Assembly: GCF_018691265.1 (NCBI RefSeq)
Contig: NW_024881301.1
Coordinates: 11,173,752 to 11,237,751 of the forward strand
From: Tyto alba
Taxonomy: Eukaryota > Chordata > Aves > Strigiformes > Tytonidae
DNA length: 64,000 nt
Reading direction: 5' to 3'
Part shown: positions 1-10,645 of the stretch, piece by piece
Position numbering within the stretch: the first letter of the stretch is position 1
Layout: each line of letters begins with the position of its first letter
Notes under the pieces: generated by a model
What the model was told of the DNA's origin: nothing
The model's database searches: none
The model's input: only the letters and a program-made list of their open reading frames with translations
Made by a program: the position numbers and the translations under genes

Positions 1-81
1 TAACACTGAATAGAAAGTAATATGAATTTTAATTTTTGAAGAAAAATGGGTCATAGAATTATTTAGAGGTTGTTATAAAAT

Positions 82-86
82 AACAT
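82..86. repeat. Left target site duplication of LTR 1 (AACAT)
   Basis: AACAT is repeated at 1179-1183, immediately after the terminal CA of the LTR. Placing the duplication here makes the LTR start at 87, one base short of the usual TG-start form. Confidence 0.7.
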
Positions 87-181
87 TTTCTGGGTTTGCG
101 TGGCAAGGTTTCGGCAGTGGGGTGGCTACAGGAGTGCCTTCTGTGAGAAGCTGCCAGAAGCTTCCCCTATGTCCGACAGAG

Positions 182-273
182 CCAATGCCAGCCAGCTCCA
201 AGATGGACACGCAGCTGGCCAAGGCCGAGCCCGTCAAGGGTGGTGGTAGCACCTCTGAGATAACATATTTAAG
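182..273 (+). promoter_or_regulatory. LTR 1 promoter elements (CCAAT and TATA-like)
   Basis: CCAAT at 182-186 is followed by TATTTAAGAAGGGG at 266-279, the same TATA-like string found in LTR 2. The spacing of about 80 bp is longer than in LTR 2 (about 23 bp). Activity is not shown. Confidence 0.5.
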
Positions 274-469
274 AAGGGGTAAAGCCACTGCACAGTGACA
301 ACTGCAGCAGGAGAGAGTGAGAAGGTGTGAGGGGAACAGCTCTGTGGACACCAAGGTCAGTGAAGAAGGAGGGGCAGGAGGTGCTCCAGGCACCGGAGCA
401 GAGATGTTCCTGCAGCCCGTGGTGATGACCACGGTGAGGCCGGCTGTGCCCTGCAGCCCATGTTGGTTA

Positions 470-775
470 CTGGTGGAGCAGATCTCCACCTGCAGCCCAT
501 GGAGGACTCCACGCTGGAGCAGGTGGATGCCCAAAGGAGGCTGTGACCCCGTGGGAAGCCCACGCTGGAGCAGGGTCCTGGCAGGATCTGTGGCCCCGTG
601 AAGAGAGGAGACCACACTGGAGCAGGTTTGCTGGCAGGACTTGTGACCCCGTGGAGGACCCATGCTGGGGCAGTTTGTGAAGAACTGTAACCTATGGGAA
701 GGACTCATATTGAAGAAGTTCATGGAGGACTGTCCCCTGTGGAAGGGACCCACACTGGAGCAGGGGAAGAGTGTG
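470..775 (+). repeat. Minisatellite-like array inside LTR 1
   Basis: The motif CNCTGGAGCAGG or a close variant recurs at about 512, 563, 615, 663, 708 and 753, with a weaker first copy near 471, so the period is about 45-52 bp. Between the motifs, strings such as CTGTGACCCCGTGG recur. Units differ by point changes and small indels, so the array is old or has been shuffled. Confidence 0.75.
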
Positions 776-836
776 AAGAGCCCTCCCCCTGAGGAGGAAG
801 GAGCGGCGGATGTGTGATGAACTGACCACAGCCCCC

Positions 837-857
837 ATTCCCCATTCCCCATTCCCC
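837..857 (+). repeat. (ATTCCCC)3 tandem repeat in LTR 1
   Basis: Three perfect 7-bp units run head to tail between the minisatellite-like array and the 3' part of the LTR. Confidence 0.9.
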
Positions 858-1183
858 TGTGCCGCTCATAGGGAGGAGGTAGAGAAAATCAGGAGTGAAG
901 TTGAGCCCTGGAAGAAGGGACAGGTAGGGGGAAGGTGTTTTTAAGACTTGGTTTTATTTCTCATTATCCTACTCTGACTTAATTGGTAATCAATTAAACT
1001 AATTTCCCCAAGGCAAGTCTGTTTTGCCTGTGATGGTAATTGGTGAGTGATGTCTCCCTGTCCTTATCTCGACTCATGAGCCTTTTGTTATATTTTCTCT
1101 TCCCTGTCCAGCTGAGGAGGGGAGTGACAGAATGGCTTTGGTGGGCACCTGGCGCCCATCCAGGGTCAACCCACCACAAACAT

Positions 1184-2807
1184 GCTTGAGTTAATTAAAA
1201 TATTTCAGGCTTCATTAAATCCACCAATATTTTCACAGGATCAGAGACATTTGCTTGGTTGAAGGCAATCCAGAATGCTTATGGTCTATATATTAAATCA
1301 AGTCCAAATGTTCTCTTCACAACCTTGCATGTGGATCATTTATGAAACACATTATAAGAAAAAAATTTAGTTTCCCAAGGAAATAGAATTAAAAGTAAAA
1401 CATAAAATTTTAACCTTTCCAAGGACATTCTTTAGGAACACACTAATTTTTGTTCCATTAAGATGACATCTTTAGCAAATACACACTTTAAAGAAATAGT
1501 AGAGGCTACATTTCATTAAAACAGTTTGGTTCCCACATTAATGTTTACAGTCAGATTTTGGCAAAGGTCAACAAAGTTAAAAAACTCTCAAAAAATAGAT
1601 ACATTTTTACCAATAGACAGTCACAACTTTTTAGTAGACCATGCACAGGTACAGTTTGGCAGGTAAGCCATTTTCATTTTAATCATCCAGTAATTGCACA
1701 TTTACCTAACTTGGTGGTTTTGGGAAAAGTTAAAAGCTTCCTAACTGTGTATTTTTCCTGATAAACAATTATATTCTATCAAGTAAGTGTGTGGTTAAGG
1801 AATTGTAGCACAAGTAAATGCTGGCCTCAGTTTTCAGCTTAAATCCCTGTCATGGATAGATGCCAGATTCTTAATCGCTCATCTGTCCTCCTCCTTGGTT
1901 CATCTTGGTTCACGCAGGGAAACTCCTGTTCCTCATCTCTCATCTCAGATACTGTGGGGTGGTATCTTCTGTAAACAGAGAGATCACTGTTGTAGTCTTC
2001 ACCAAAATCATGCACTTCTAAAAGGAAGTTGATATTCCACTAGTTTAGGAAGAAGACAGGAGATAGATATACCTCACCAATCTTCATACCATTACTTATT
2101 TTAGGGGGTTTAGGGTTGTTTTTTCATTCAATGTTTTTCCATATAAGGACAGTTTCTCTAATTATACAACGGTCAATCTTAACATTTACCAAAAAAAAAA
2201 ATTAAATATATATATATAAATATATATATACACACACACACAGATTGACACTGCCACTAAATTATAGCACACTTCTGTTACACAGGACTGATGCAGTGGA
2301 CAACATTAGTACACACATGCAATGCAACTGGATATGTAACAGTATTTCCACCCAGTTTTTCTAGAAAGACATGTAAGAGGACTTAAAGAAAAGATTATCT
2401 TGTATTATTTATCATTATTACCGTACCTCAGATGTCCTACTTTAAGTCATTAATAACACTTTTTGTAGCGTGTTTTGGCATGTGCTACTCACCACATTTG
2501 CAACAAGCATTGCATTCACCCCCAGCCAAGTATGTTAACATTTCTTCAATTAACATTTTTTCAGAATTTGAACCTTTATGGTCTATTACTGGAACTATAG
2601 TAATTTTTTTTTTTTCTTCCAATTACTCCATGTACCATCTTCCTTTCCATTAAATACATTTTAAGGTATACTACCTCAAGTTTTTAAGAGGATTTCACTC
2701 AGCACTGACAAAAAAAATGTCTTATTCTATTCAAATTTACTGGCCTTTTCTTGTACTCATTGCAAGGATCAATTGATGAGAAAATAACAGAGAATGCTAT
2801 TAAGTTT
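1184..2807. other. Unique AT-rich DNA, no gene seen
   Basis: No open frame over 67 codons and no recognisable interspersed repeat. The only structured part is the simple repeat at 2189-2242. Confidence 0.7.
2189..2242. repeat. Compound microsatellite A(n)(TA)n(CA)n
   Basis: A run of 11 A (2191-2201) leads into a TA-rich stretch interrupted by AAA, then (CA)6-7 ending at 2242. Compound TA/CA tracts of this kind are usually length-variable. Confidence 0.9.
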
Positions 2808-2902
2808 CACAGAGTCATGGGAATGTTACCAGGAAGGGACCCATGGAGGTCATGTATTACAGGCTCTGGCTCAAAGCAGGACTAGGTTGAATTTGCTCAA
2901 GG
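2808..2902 (-). mobile_element. CR1 LINE 3'-end relic
   Basis: The plus strand reads CAGAGTCATGGGAATG, then GGAAGGGACCCATGGAGGTC, then CTCAAAGCAGGACTAGGTT. This is the reverse complement of the CR1 3' untranslated region in its usual order (terminal octamer, GGAAGGGACC, GGAGGTCATCTAG, CTCAAAGCAGG). Only the last 95 bp or so remain, as expected of severe 5' truncation. It is clearly diverged and therefore old. Confidence 0.75.
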
Positions 2903-4950
2903 AAAAATCTTTTATTTTTTCATGTATGTCATTATGTATCTAAAGTTATATATAAAGATAAATTTAAAACAGAAATTTGGAACACCCTTCAAAGATGTGT
3001 CAAAATACTGAGGGTTATATTTAGATTAAGAACAAAATTACTTCCTTCACTTGTAAAACTTTTAAGAGCAAAAAGTTCTTTTAACTTTTCTGAAAGAGTG
3101 ATCCAGAGTATTTCTCATTTAGGTATTATTAAAGGGAAATCTCAACTATTTCATTTAAAAATGCTAACTGTAATATGAAGTTACATTTTACAGTGTAGAA
3201 TTTCTATTACAGAATAAATGTTTTGAAAGTAGAGTTCAAAATAAATGCTTTGAAAGAAATGGGTTTCTATGGTAAAATTTTATATAATCAGTTCTTATAG
3301 AAATAATGCAAATGTTCTTGAAGAATTGTTCATTTTATATTTTGTCTCATCTAACACTTTCATTGACTATCATTAATTACTAGTATTACAGATAAGGAAT
3401 ATCTGTCTCAAAACTGGAAACACCACTTCTAATGACAAGCTATTTTAGTATATGGGTGTGTCCTTTTTTTATTTTAGTTTTCAATGTTTTTTCAGAAGTT
3501 CTCTATGTAGGTAGCTGCTTGTGTAAACTCGAATGTTCATGAGCCAATCTGCAAGCTGCAGAAAAAATATATCCTATTTATCAGTGGATCTTAATGTCTG
3601 ATTCTCTTATTGATATAAGCCATTTCTGAATCTTTTTCCTTCTTTGGAGTCATTGTAAGGGTGCGGCTTCTAGGATCAAACTAGGACTGAGCCAAGGTTC
3701 TTCTAGGATGGGAATGCTGATAGAGTCTATCTTCCTGTGACTTACAGGATACATTGTATAACATTTTTGGCCCACTTTGTAAAGAAATTTGATGAAAACT
3801 AAGCAATGAATTCAAAGTTATGGGCTGAAAAGAAAGAGATATGGAAAAAATGCCCATGGCATAATTGCAGAATCCTAATTTCTTTAGGAAAACTTGTAGA
3901 TAAAAAGTGAAAGAATACGCCCCTTCAGTGATCATCATTTATTAATGGATGCAATTGTAAACAGAAATGGTAAAATACATGAGCAGAAGGAGCTCTGTCT
4001 AATGTACAAACTTCTGTTGTCTGTAACAGCTACTGTTCCTTAGGCTTAACTTCATAAGGCCTTTGTCTTTATAAAGATTTTGGGGTGTATTTCAGAGATC
4101 TTATTGTCAAATATTTATCAAAGAAAGGATACAGACCACAACCACTTCTGTGATCCAGGGAATAGTGTCAGCTTGAGATTTGGGTTTTAATTTCAGTGTT
4201 CCCCTAAAACACCCCATAATCCTCTCTTTACCCAGATCTTCAGGTAAGGAGATATTCTCTGTGTCATTATCAGCTCTTCCCCAGGCTCATCAGCCTGAAG
4301 GATATTTATCTCATTGCTGCCTCATTAGCAGGGAGCTCTTTAAAACCTTAGATTTAGGGCTATGTCACAGAAAAGTTCCTGTCAGTTGAGCTCAAATGGC
4401 AACATCCAGAACCAGTACTTAATGGAGGCTGCAGGGCAGCTGGGTCTTGGTTCAACAACAGTCAGACCACCACCTCTTTTTGACCTCTCATTGATTTTTG
4501 TCTGCCTTTCTTTTGCATAGAATTATGGGTATAGGAGTGAAAATTAAGGGTCAGTCTGATATGGAGCTGTGAAGGGAGCTGTACCCTAGCATAGACATAG
4601 CTGATAAGCTGCAGTTCCCCAGAGAATTGGAGACCAGCCCCAACACTCTTGTGGAGCATTGCTCTCACCTGTGTGAAGCACAGGGAAGAGTTCTTCTGAG
4701 AGGTACGTGCTGACCTATCCAGCTGGGTGGAGAGGTTCTGGGTTAATTGATGGAGTCACCAGAAAGGTGACTACTATGGTGCTTCATACTTGAAGCATAA
4801 TTGTGACTTTGCTATCATGCTGGTTTTGAATGCATCAGGAATAACTTGATGTACGTGAGCAGCTTTATGATGCTGTGAGAGCAGAAAATGCTTTCTGTTT
4901 TTGAAAGGATGTCCTGCAGTTTTGAAGATATCGTATTGTGGCAGATGCAC
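2903..4950. other. Unique AT-rich DNA, no gene seen
   Basis: Frames of up to 85 codons (for example 3681-3938 minus) are short, have no recognisable motif and no supporting start or splice context. No repeat family is recognised. Confidence 0.6.
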
Positions 4951-5358
4951 CTGTCCTGACAAAGACCAAAACTTCCTGACCACCAAAAGGAAAGAGTTAA
5001 GACTAGAAGCCTCAGTTTGGGGTCAAGCCACCCAGCCACATGGTGACTGTGGTCACACACACACTTTGATCGGTGACAACCATCATGTACACACCTCAAT
5101 CAAAAGGCAAGACCCTTCAGTTGACAGACAAGGCCCTCAGCCAATGAAACACCTGGGTCAAGAGAAGTTTCTAGACCATATATGACCACAGATCAGGTTC
5201 GACTAGGGTATAAATGAAGCTGCCCTGGAGGTCAAACTGAGCCAGTGCTCCTCAGAGCAGTGGGTCTGCAGTTGGGGACTTTCTCCTTAGGTTGGGACAT
5301 CACTTAAGGAAACTCCCTGGGGTTGAGAGCCCTCATCTTTTAGCTGAGTGATATGCAC
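4951..5358 (+). mobile_element. Probable degraded LTR or LTR-like promoter block
   Basis: The block begins CTGTCCTGAC and contains, in order, CCAAT (5141-5145), a CArG-like CCATATATGA (5176-5185) and TATAAAT (5209-5215). About 150 bp follow that resemble the R/U5 part of avian retroviral LTRs (CTCCTTAGGTTGGGACATC, AACTCCCTGGGGTTGAGAGC). The hexamer ATGCAC occurs at 4945-4950 and again at 5353-5358, which could be a 6-bp target duplication, but the element would then lack a clean TG...CA at its right end. The family is not named and the right border could lie somewhat further on. The alternative is a unique, host-derived promoter-like sequence. Confidence 0.4.
5141..5215 (+). promoter_or_regulatory. 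CCAAT / CArG-like / TATA motif series
   Basis: CCAAT at 5141, CCATATATGA at 5176 (one base from the SRF consensus ends CC...GG) and TATAAAT at 5209 have core-promoter-like spacing. The motifs are seen directly; use as a promoter is inference. Confidence 0.4.
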
Positions 5359-8300
5359 ATTTTGGATACTCATTTATAAATTTAAGTATGACACAAATGG
5401 ATATCCTATGGTCATCGTTATTTATATACAACAAAATTACATATTCTTAGGAATTCAGTTATCTTATATCACTGTTTTCTAGTCCAACAATCATTTGTAA
5501 TTTCTGCTTGATCACTCTGAGAAGACTAAAAATTGTTCTTGCATATGTTCCTGTAGTTCCCACTTCTTTCAGTTAATGGTGCCACTCATGGAATGAGTGA
5601 GTCTGGGTTTACAGACTATCAGATTTACAATCATCTCAGATTCAGTACTATTTTTTCAGTAAAAAATCAACACTGAGCTACAAGAGTTGAAAGTTAATTT
5701 TGATTTATTGGTCTTTTAAGGAATTTAGAATCAGATTGTCTCCTTCTGGAAAGAAGGTATCTAAATACCTGCTTTCCCATGTTTTGTGCAAGGCAGGTCA
5801 GAACTGTTTTCTGCTCATGGACTGTCCCAAATGCTTACCACATACTGTTTCTTGTGCTACATCTGCTGAAACTGTACCTATGCTGAAACATAATGACATA
5901 TAATTGCCTATACATCATCATTTAAAAGATATTTTCAAAATAAAGGCCAGAAAAAGAAACATAACTGGAAATTGTTGGGAATTCTTGCAAATACAGTGGT
6001 GACACCAATAGGAATAAAATGTGATCTAGCATGCACTGAACTGATGTGTAGTTTCCACTTGATTTAGTTTGTAAAATGTGTGTGGCCTGACCCAAAGTTA
6101 ACATAATTATCTCCTAGTGTTCACAATAAGACATGAAAAAAGGGTTCTGTAACAAGCAACCACCCTCCCCTGTGGTGTGCATGTATAAGGAGGTGTGGGG
6201 GGGTGATAACATAAAGTCCAGGATTTAAATGTATCACACCATCGTATTGTTTCTTTTTCTAGCTATAGTTCCTTGTATTGTATTTGTTTTGCCTTCACTG
6301 TGCCACAGTTTTTGAGGACATAAAGTATATTGACCATCTGATAGACCATTATTTTATTGTGAGTTGTTTTCCTTTTTCATGAAAGGCTGTTAAAAGGTTC
6401 TTATGATCTTTATAATCTTTATTATTTTTTGTAACTTTAAGAAGCTCATTGAAGAATTCATATTCTGAGCATAGGTGAGGCAAGATTTGTCAGGGTAAAT
6501 AATTTATTTTGAGATCATCATCTGTAGCTGAAGAAAACACTGGCTGCTTTCTGATTCATAAAACCTCCCACTGTGCTGCTGGTCTGAAAGAATATCAGCA
6601 ACTCTCATAAAAGATTTTTTTTGTCTGTCTGCAAACATCGACATATTCAATTATGTAGCCTGTCATGGCTACTCCACTACACTTTGAACATTGGCAAGTC
6701 AAACATTTGTGCTAGGCTTTTGCGGGTTATAAAAGTGAAAAAAGAAGCAATTTTAACTCACCCGGTCTCCTTTCCCTGATTTAGCTGTGTGGTCTCCCAG
6801 GGCAGGAAGGATGAAGGCGAGTGCAGTTCGTCATTTGAGCATCAGTGGCAGGTTAGATGCAAAACAGATATCACTGGGTAGAATCTCATGGTAGAGGCTT
6901 AGGCTTACTGCTTTCCATAGAAAATCTGATTATCATAAGGTGCAAAAGCTTCTGAAATTATGTTGTGGAAACTGTGGTAGCCCCCTCCCCTCCCCCCCCC
7001 AACAGAATGAGAAGGAACTTCTCCAGCTGTCCTTTCCCTCCCTCTTATAGCACACAGCCCACACATTCATTTATAATTTTCTGTGTCAGCCATGAAGGCC
7101 GTATAAATTTACAGCTATTGAATAGCATTTAAAGATATTAAATAGTTTACTCAGAAAATGTTTAACTGCTTTTCTCCCACTGCTGGCAAAGAGTGACCTT
7201 TCCATTCTAAACTCAAATGATGTGCAAAGAAGTCACTGCACAAGCAATAACACTATCAAAAACCTAAAGCTAACCCAGAGCTCAGTGTCTGAACTGTTCA
7301 GTACCAATCAGCTGAGCCCAGTCCTGACATGGCAGGGTGAAAATTTGTGAAATACAACAAATAATGGATGCTGGGTAGGCATAGCAGAACATGGTAAAAA
7401 TGCATTGATTTTTCTTGTAATTGAAATTTTGCAACAGAACATTGAATTGTTGGTATAATTGAAAAGTTTTCATAAAGAAATAAAAATGTTTAAGGCTTTT
7501 ATTCTGGTTTATGAAAGGCAATAATTGAGTCTCCTTGGTCCCAACTGCAGTTTTGTTGTAGGAAAGAATTCCAGCACCTTGTACACACGTACTGAAATGT
7601 CATAGAAGTATTCATTGCATAACAGTAGGATGTCTTACTGCCCCCATCTTGCTGTCAGATGGCATTGTTTATATATTGATTCCTCCTCAGGGATCTGACT
7701 CAGTTGCTTGCCTTTTGACTAATTAAGGCTTAAAAAGTCAAATTTATAATCTGTACCTTAAATCCATAAATAATAGTCAAGGTGAAAATTGATGCTCCTG
7801 TAAATATCTCTCTGTACCTCATAATGAGACCCATGCATTAACCTTCATACATTTCTACAGTAACATATCAGAGTGCTTTAAACACTTATGAGTGATCTCT
7901 TCTAAAGTCATTAATGACTCTACTAATTACATAGTTAATCATATCATCTTGAAAGCTGAAAAAATAGATAACAAACCATAGCTCTTCTTTTCATAATTTC
8001 ATTGCTTTTTTCAGTTTGACGGTAAAGACACAGTAGGACTAAAAAATAAAAAAAAAAAATAACTATATGTTGTTTTTGGCCTTTGTAGAACAAAACAATT
8101 GCTTTTATGGAAGAAAAAAAAATAATGTTTTATAATGTTTATTTCAGGATTTCAGGTCATAATGTTGAGATTTATGCCTGTTCAGACTCTCTTGCATGGG
8201 TACATTTCCAGGGTATTCCATCAAAAACCAGGCCAAAGCCACCATCATCCTGGGAGAACTACAATGTAAACAAAGAAATGTCATTGAATTAATCTTAGTA

Positions 8301-9877
8301 CAGACTGGGTCAGACAAGGAACCCCAGTCCTGACACAGAGGAAGCAGATGCTCTTCCTTCTCATACCATTTTCTGAGGTGCCATCCTTTCTACTACTCCT
8401 TTGATATCCAAGGGATAGTCATAAAAGCTGAAATAACATTTTGCCTGGCCTGCCATCCTGGGAACCTCCCTGACATTTGTGGTATGCCTGGGTCTGTATC
8501 TGAAGATACATATTGACATCAATGTAAAATTAGACTACCATAAAACCTGTAGTCCAACCCCAAAATTCTATACATGAAATTAGACAAAAATATAATTTGT
8601 TTGCTTCTTGCTTTCATATTGTTTAGGTGGTAGTGGAGCTGCACATGCCCTGATGCTTTAAGAATAAATAAGGAAATTATGCTTGTTGACACGTTAATAC
8701 CTTTGGATATACTGGAGAAGTGTCTATAAATAAGACCAGATCAGCAGATATTTCACTGATGGAAAGGGCCTTAAACTGACAGTGCCTTAAGAACCTGCAG
8801 CAAAAGGAATATCTGCAAAACAACAAAAACACCAAAGGAGTATCATCTTTAATTGATCCTGTGTCCTTCCTTTTATTAAAGCAGCTGTAATGAAACCCTG
8901 CTTTTCTGCAACAGGCCTAGTGTTTGATGTATTGTCAAGATGTGAGCACAGAATGCCAAGCTAGACTATGCCTAGTAAAAATCCCAACTGTGGGGTCAAT
9001 TTCTAACTTGCAAAACACAAAACAGAAGGCATGAAGAGAAGCATTTATACTTTGACCGTACAACAACAGGTGTTGTGCAAGCAACAAGGCCCATTTTCCG
9101 TACTTTTCAGGCCTGATCTGCTGTTGAAAAGACTCATGAAAACAAAGAGGGGGAAAACCTTGCATCCATGAACTCAAGTTAAGAGCCCAGTCTTAGGCAC
9201 CTATGCTGAAAACACTGAGCTCACCCTATGTCTTTCCTCATGCCTACGTGAGGAGAACATGGAGCCTACATGTTCTTCTCATGTTGCCAAACCAGTATGC
9301 AAAACATAGTTATACTGCTGCTAAGATTATGGTCCTCTCTTTTCTCAAACGAATGATCACAGAAATGCCAAATGCCTATATCTTCTGGATCATTCATGAC
9401 ATTCATGATACAACAAATAATGACGGTCCTCCAGGGTGTCTGGCATTTTCTGCTTCAGGCTCAGATTTCTTGTCTTTTTGAAGTGTCAAAGCAAAACCAG
9501 GAAATATCAGTTCTGTACTTGGTAAATTCTGTTTGCAACTTACTTGGGAAAGACAAGAGAAGTATCAGACAATTAACATAAAACAAGACTACTGGGTTTC
9601 AGCAGTGGTGTATCAGCCTTAAAAATCTTTCTTTTCAGACAACAGAAAGATATCTACAGCAAGTACTAAAAAGGCATAAACAGCCATGCTGTTTCTCCTT
9701 AGGTTTTATGCTTAATATGGATTTCTCTCAAGTATTACCATTGGTGTGCATGTTAGTTGTTTCTCAGATTGGTGGCTGTTGAACCATAGCCCATACAGAA
9801 GTATGAGAAAGCTTCTTCCTTTAGTAGCAATGAAAGCTCCAAGTTCTAGGGGCAAAAGAACAACCATATTAGATAAC
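5359..9877. other. Unique AT-rich DNA with short homopolymer tracts
   Basis: No gene or interspersed repeat is recognised over 4.5 kb. There is a C-rich tract at 6981-7000, an A-rich tract at about 8041-8060, and two copies of CATTCATGA in tandem at 9391-9408. Frames of 60-92 codons occur on both strands without recognisable content. Confidence 0.6.
6981..7000. repeat. C-rich tract
   Basis: Nearly pure C interrupted by two T residues, ending in nine C. No partner tracts are close enough to suggest a G-quadruplex cluster. Confidence 0.85.
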
Positions 9878-10645
9878 AGAATCATAGAATAACTTGTGTG
9901 GGAAGGGACCCATAAAGATAATCAAGTTCAAATCTGTGCTCCTTGCAGGACTACCAAAAATTAAACCATATGACTAAGAGAGTTATCTAGATGGTCTCTG
10001 AACTCTGACAGGCTTGGGGGTGTGAGTACTTTCCTAGAGACCCTGTTCCAGTGACCGACCACCCTCTCAGTGAAGAACACTTACCTAATCTCCAATCTGA
10101 ATTTACCCTTACTCAGCTTCATTTCATTTCCTTGTGCCTTATTGCTGGTCACCAGAGAGAAGAGATCAGCACCTCTGCCTCCACTGCCCACCTTGAGAAA
10201 GTTGTAGACTGTTATGAGGCCTTCTCTTCTCAGCCTTCTCTTCTCCAAACTGAGCAAAGCAGATGACCTCAATCGCTCCTCGCAAAGTTTGTGCTCTAGA
10301 TTTTTCACCATCTTGGTCACCATCCTCTGGACACACTCTAGTAGTTTGATGTCCTTGTACTGAGGCACCCAAAACTGCACACAGCACTCAAGGTGGGGCC
10401 ACACTACTGCATTGTAGAGTGGGACACTTGACCAACAGTCTGTGCTGTTCTTGATGTACCCCATGATATGGTTGTCTCTTTTGACTGCCAGGGCACAATG
10501 TTCACTCACATTCAACTTACCATCAACCCAAAACCCCAGATCTCTTTCTGTGGGCCTCCTCTTCAGCCTCTCATCCCCAAGTCTGTATGGATATACAGGA
10601 TTACAGTGTCCCAGATGCAGAATCCGGCCCTTGCTTTTGTTATTT
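9878..10645 (-). mobile_element. CR1 LINE, 5'-truncated, ORF2 C-terminus almost open
   Basis: Reading the minus strand from about 10645 to 9878, the element has the C-terminal part of the CR1 ORF2 reverse transcriptase and then about 83 bp of 3' UTR. The UTR ends in GATTCTATGATTCTGT, the remains of the CR1 terminal octamer. The 5' truncation falls in an A-rich (minus-strand) tract near 10645-10710. No target duplication is expected or seen. It is less decayed than the other CR1 copies here. The subfamily is not assigned. Confidence 0.9.
9961..10645 (-). pseudogene. CR1 ORF2 (reverse transcriptase) C-terminal fragment, one stop
   Basis: In a single minus-strand frame the translation shows the CR1 hallmarks ILHLGHCNP, ERDLGFWVDGKLN, PHLECCVQFWVPQYKD and SLEKRRLRREGLI. 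After one TAA at 10081-10083 it continues in frame as FFTERVVGHWNRVSR to a natural TAA at 9961-9963. The catalytic polymerase motifs and the N-terminal endonuclease are missing through 5' truncation, so no active protein can be made. Upstream codons to 10713 are from A-rich flanking DNA and are not CR1. Confidence 0.88.

Larger units (their letters stand above)
87..1178 (+). mobile_element. Solo LTR 1, ERVL-type endogenous retrovirus (avian)
   Basis: A single long terminal repeat without retroviral coding sequence on either side. The left end is degenerate (TTTCTGGGTTTGCG where avian copies start with TG); the right end is CCACCACA. A perfect 5-bp duplication AACAT lies at 82-86 and 1179-1183, which fixes the boundaries to within a base. 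Inside, in order, are CCAAT at 182-186, a TATA-like TATTTAAG at 266-273, an imperfect tandem array of about 45-52 bp units (470-775), (ATTCCCC)3 at 837-857, and an ATTAAA polyadenylation-like signal at 993-998. The order of these motifs sets plus orientation. The block from about 866 to 940 matches LTR 2 closely (GGAGGAGGTAGAGA, GAGCCC-GGAAGAAGGGA, GGGGAAGGTGTT), so the two belong to one family. A 259-codon minus-strand frame here is a by-product of the GC-rich repeats. Five-bp duplications fit ERVL; the subfamily name is not assigned. Confidence 0.85.

Noticed and set aside
73..852. 259-codon minus-strand open frame
   Set aside because: It lies within LTR 1 on the antisense strand and its length comes from the GC-rich tandem array, not from a protein family.
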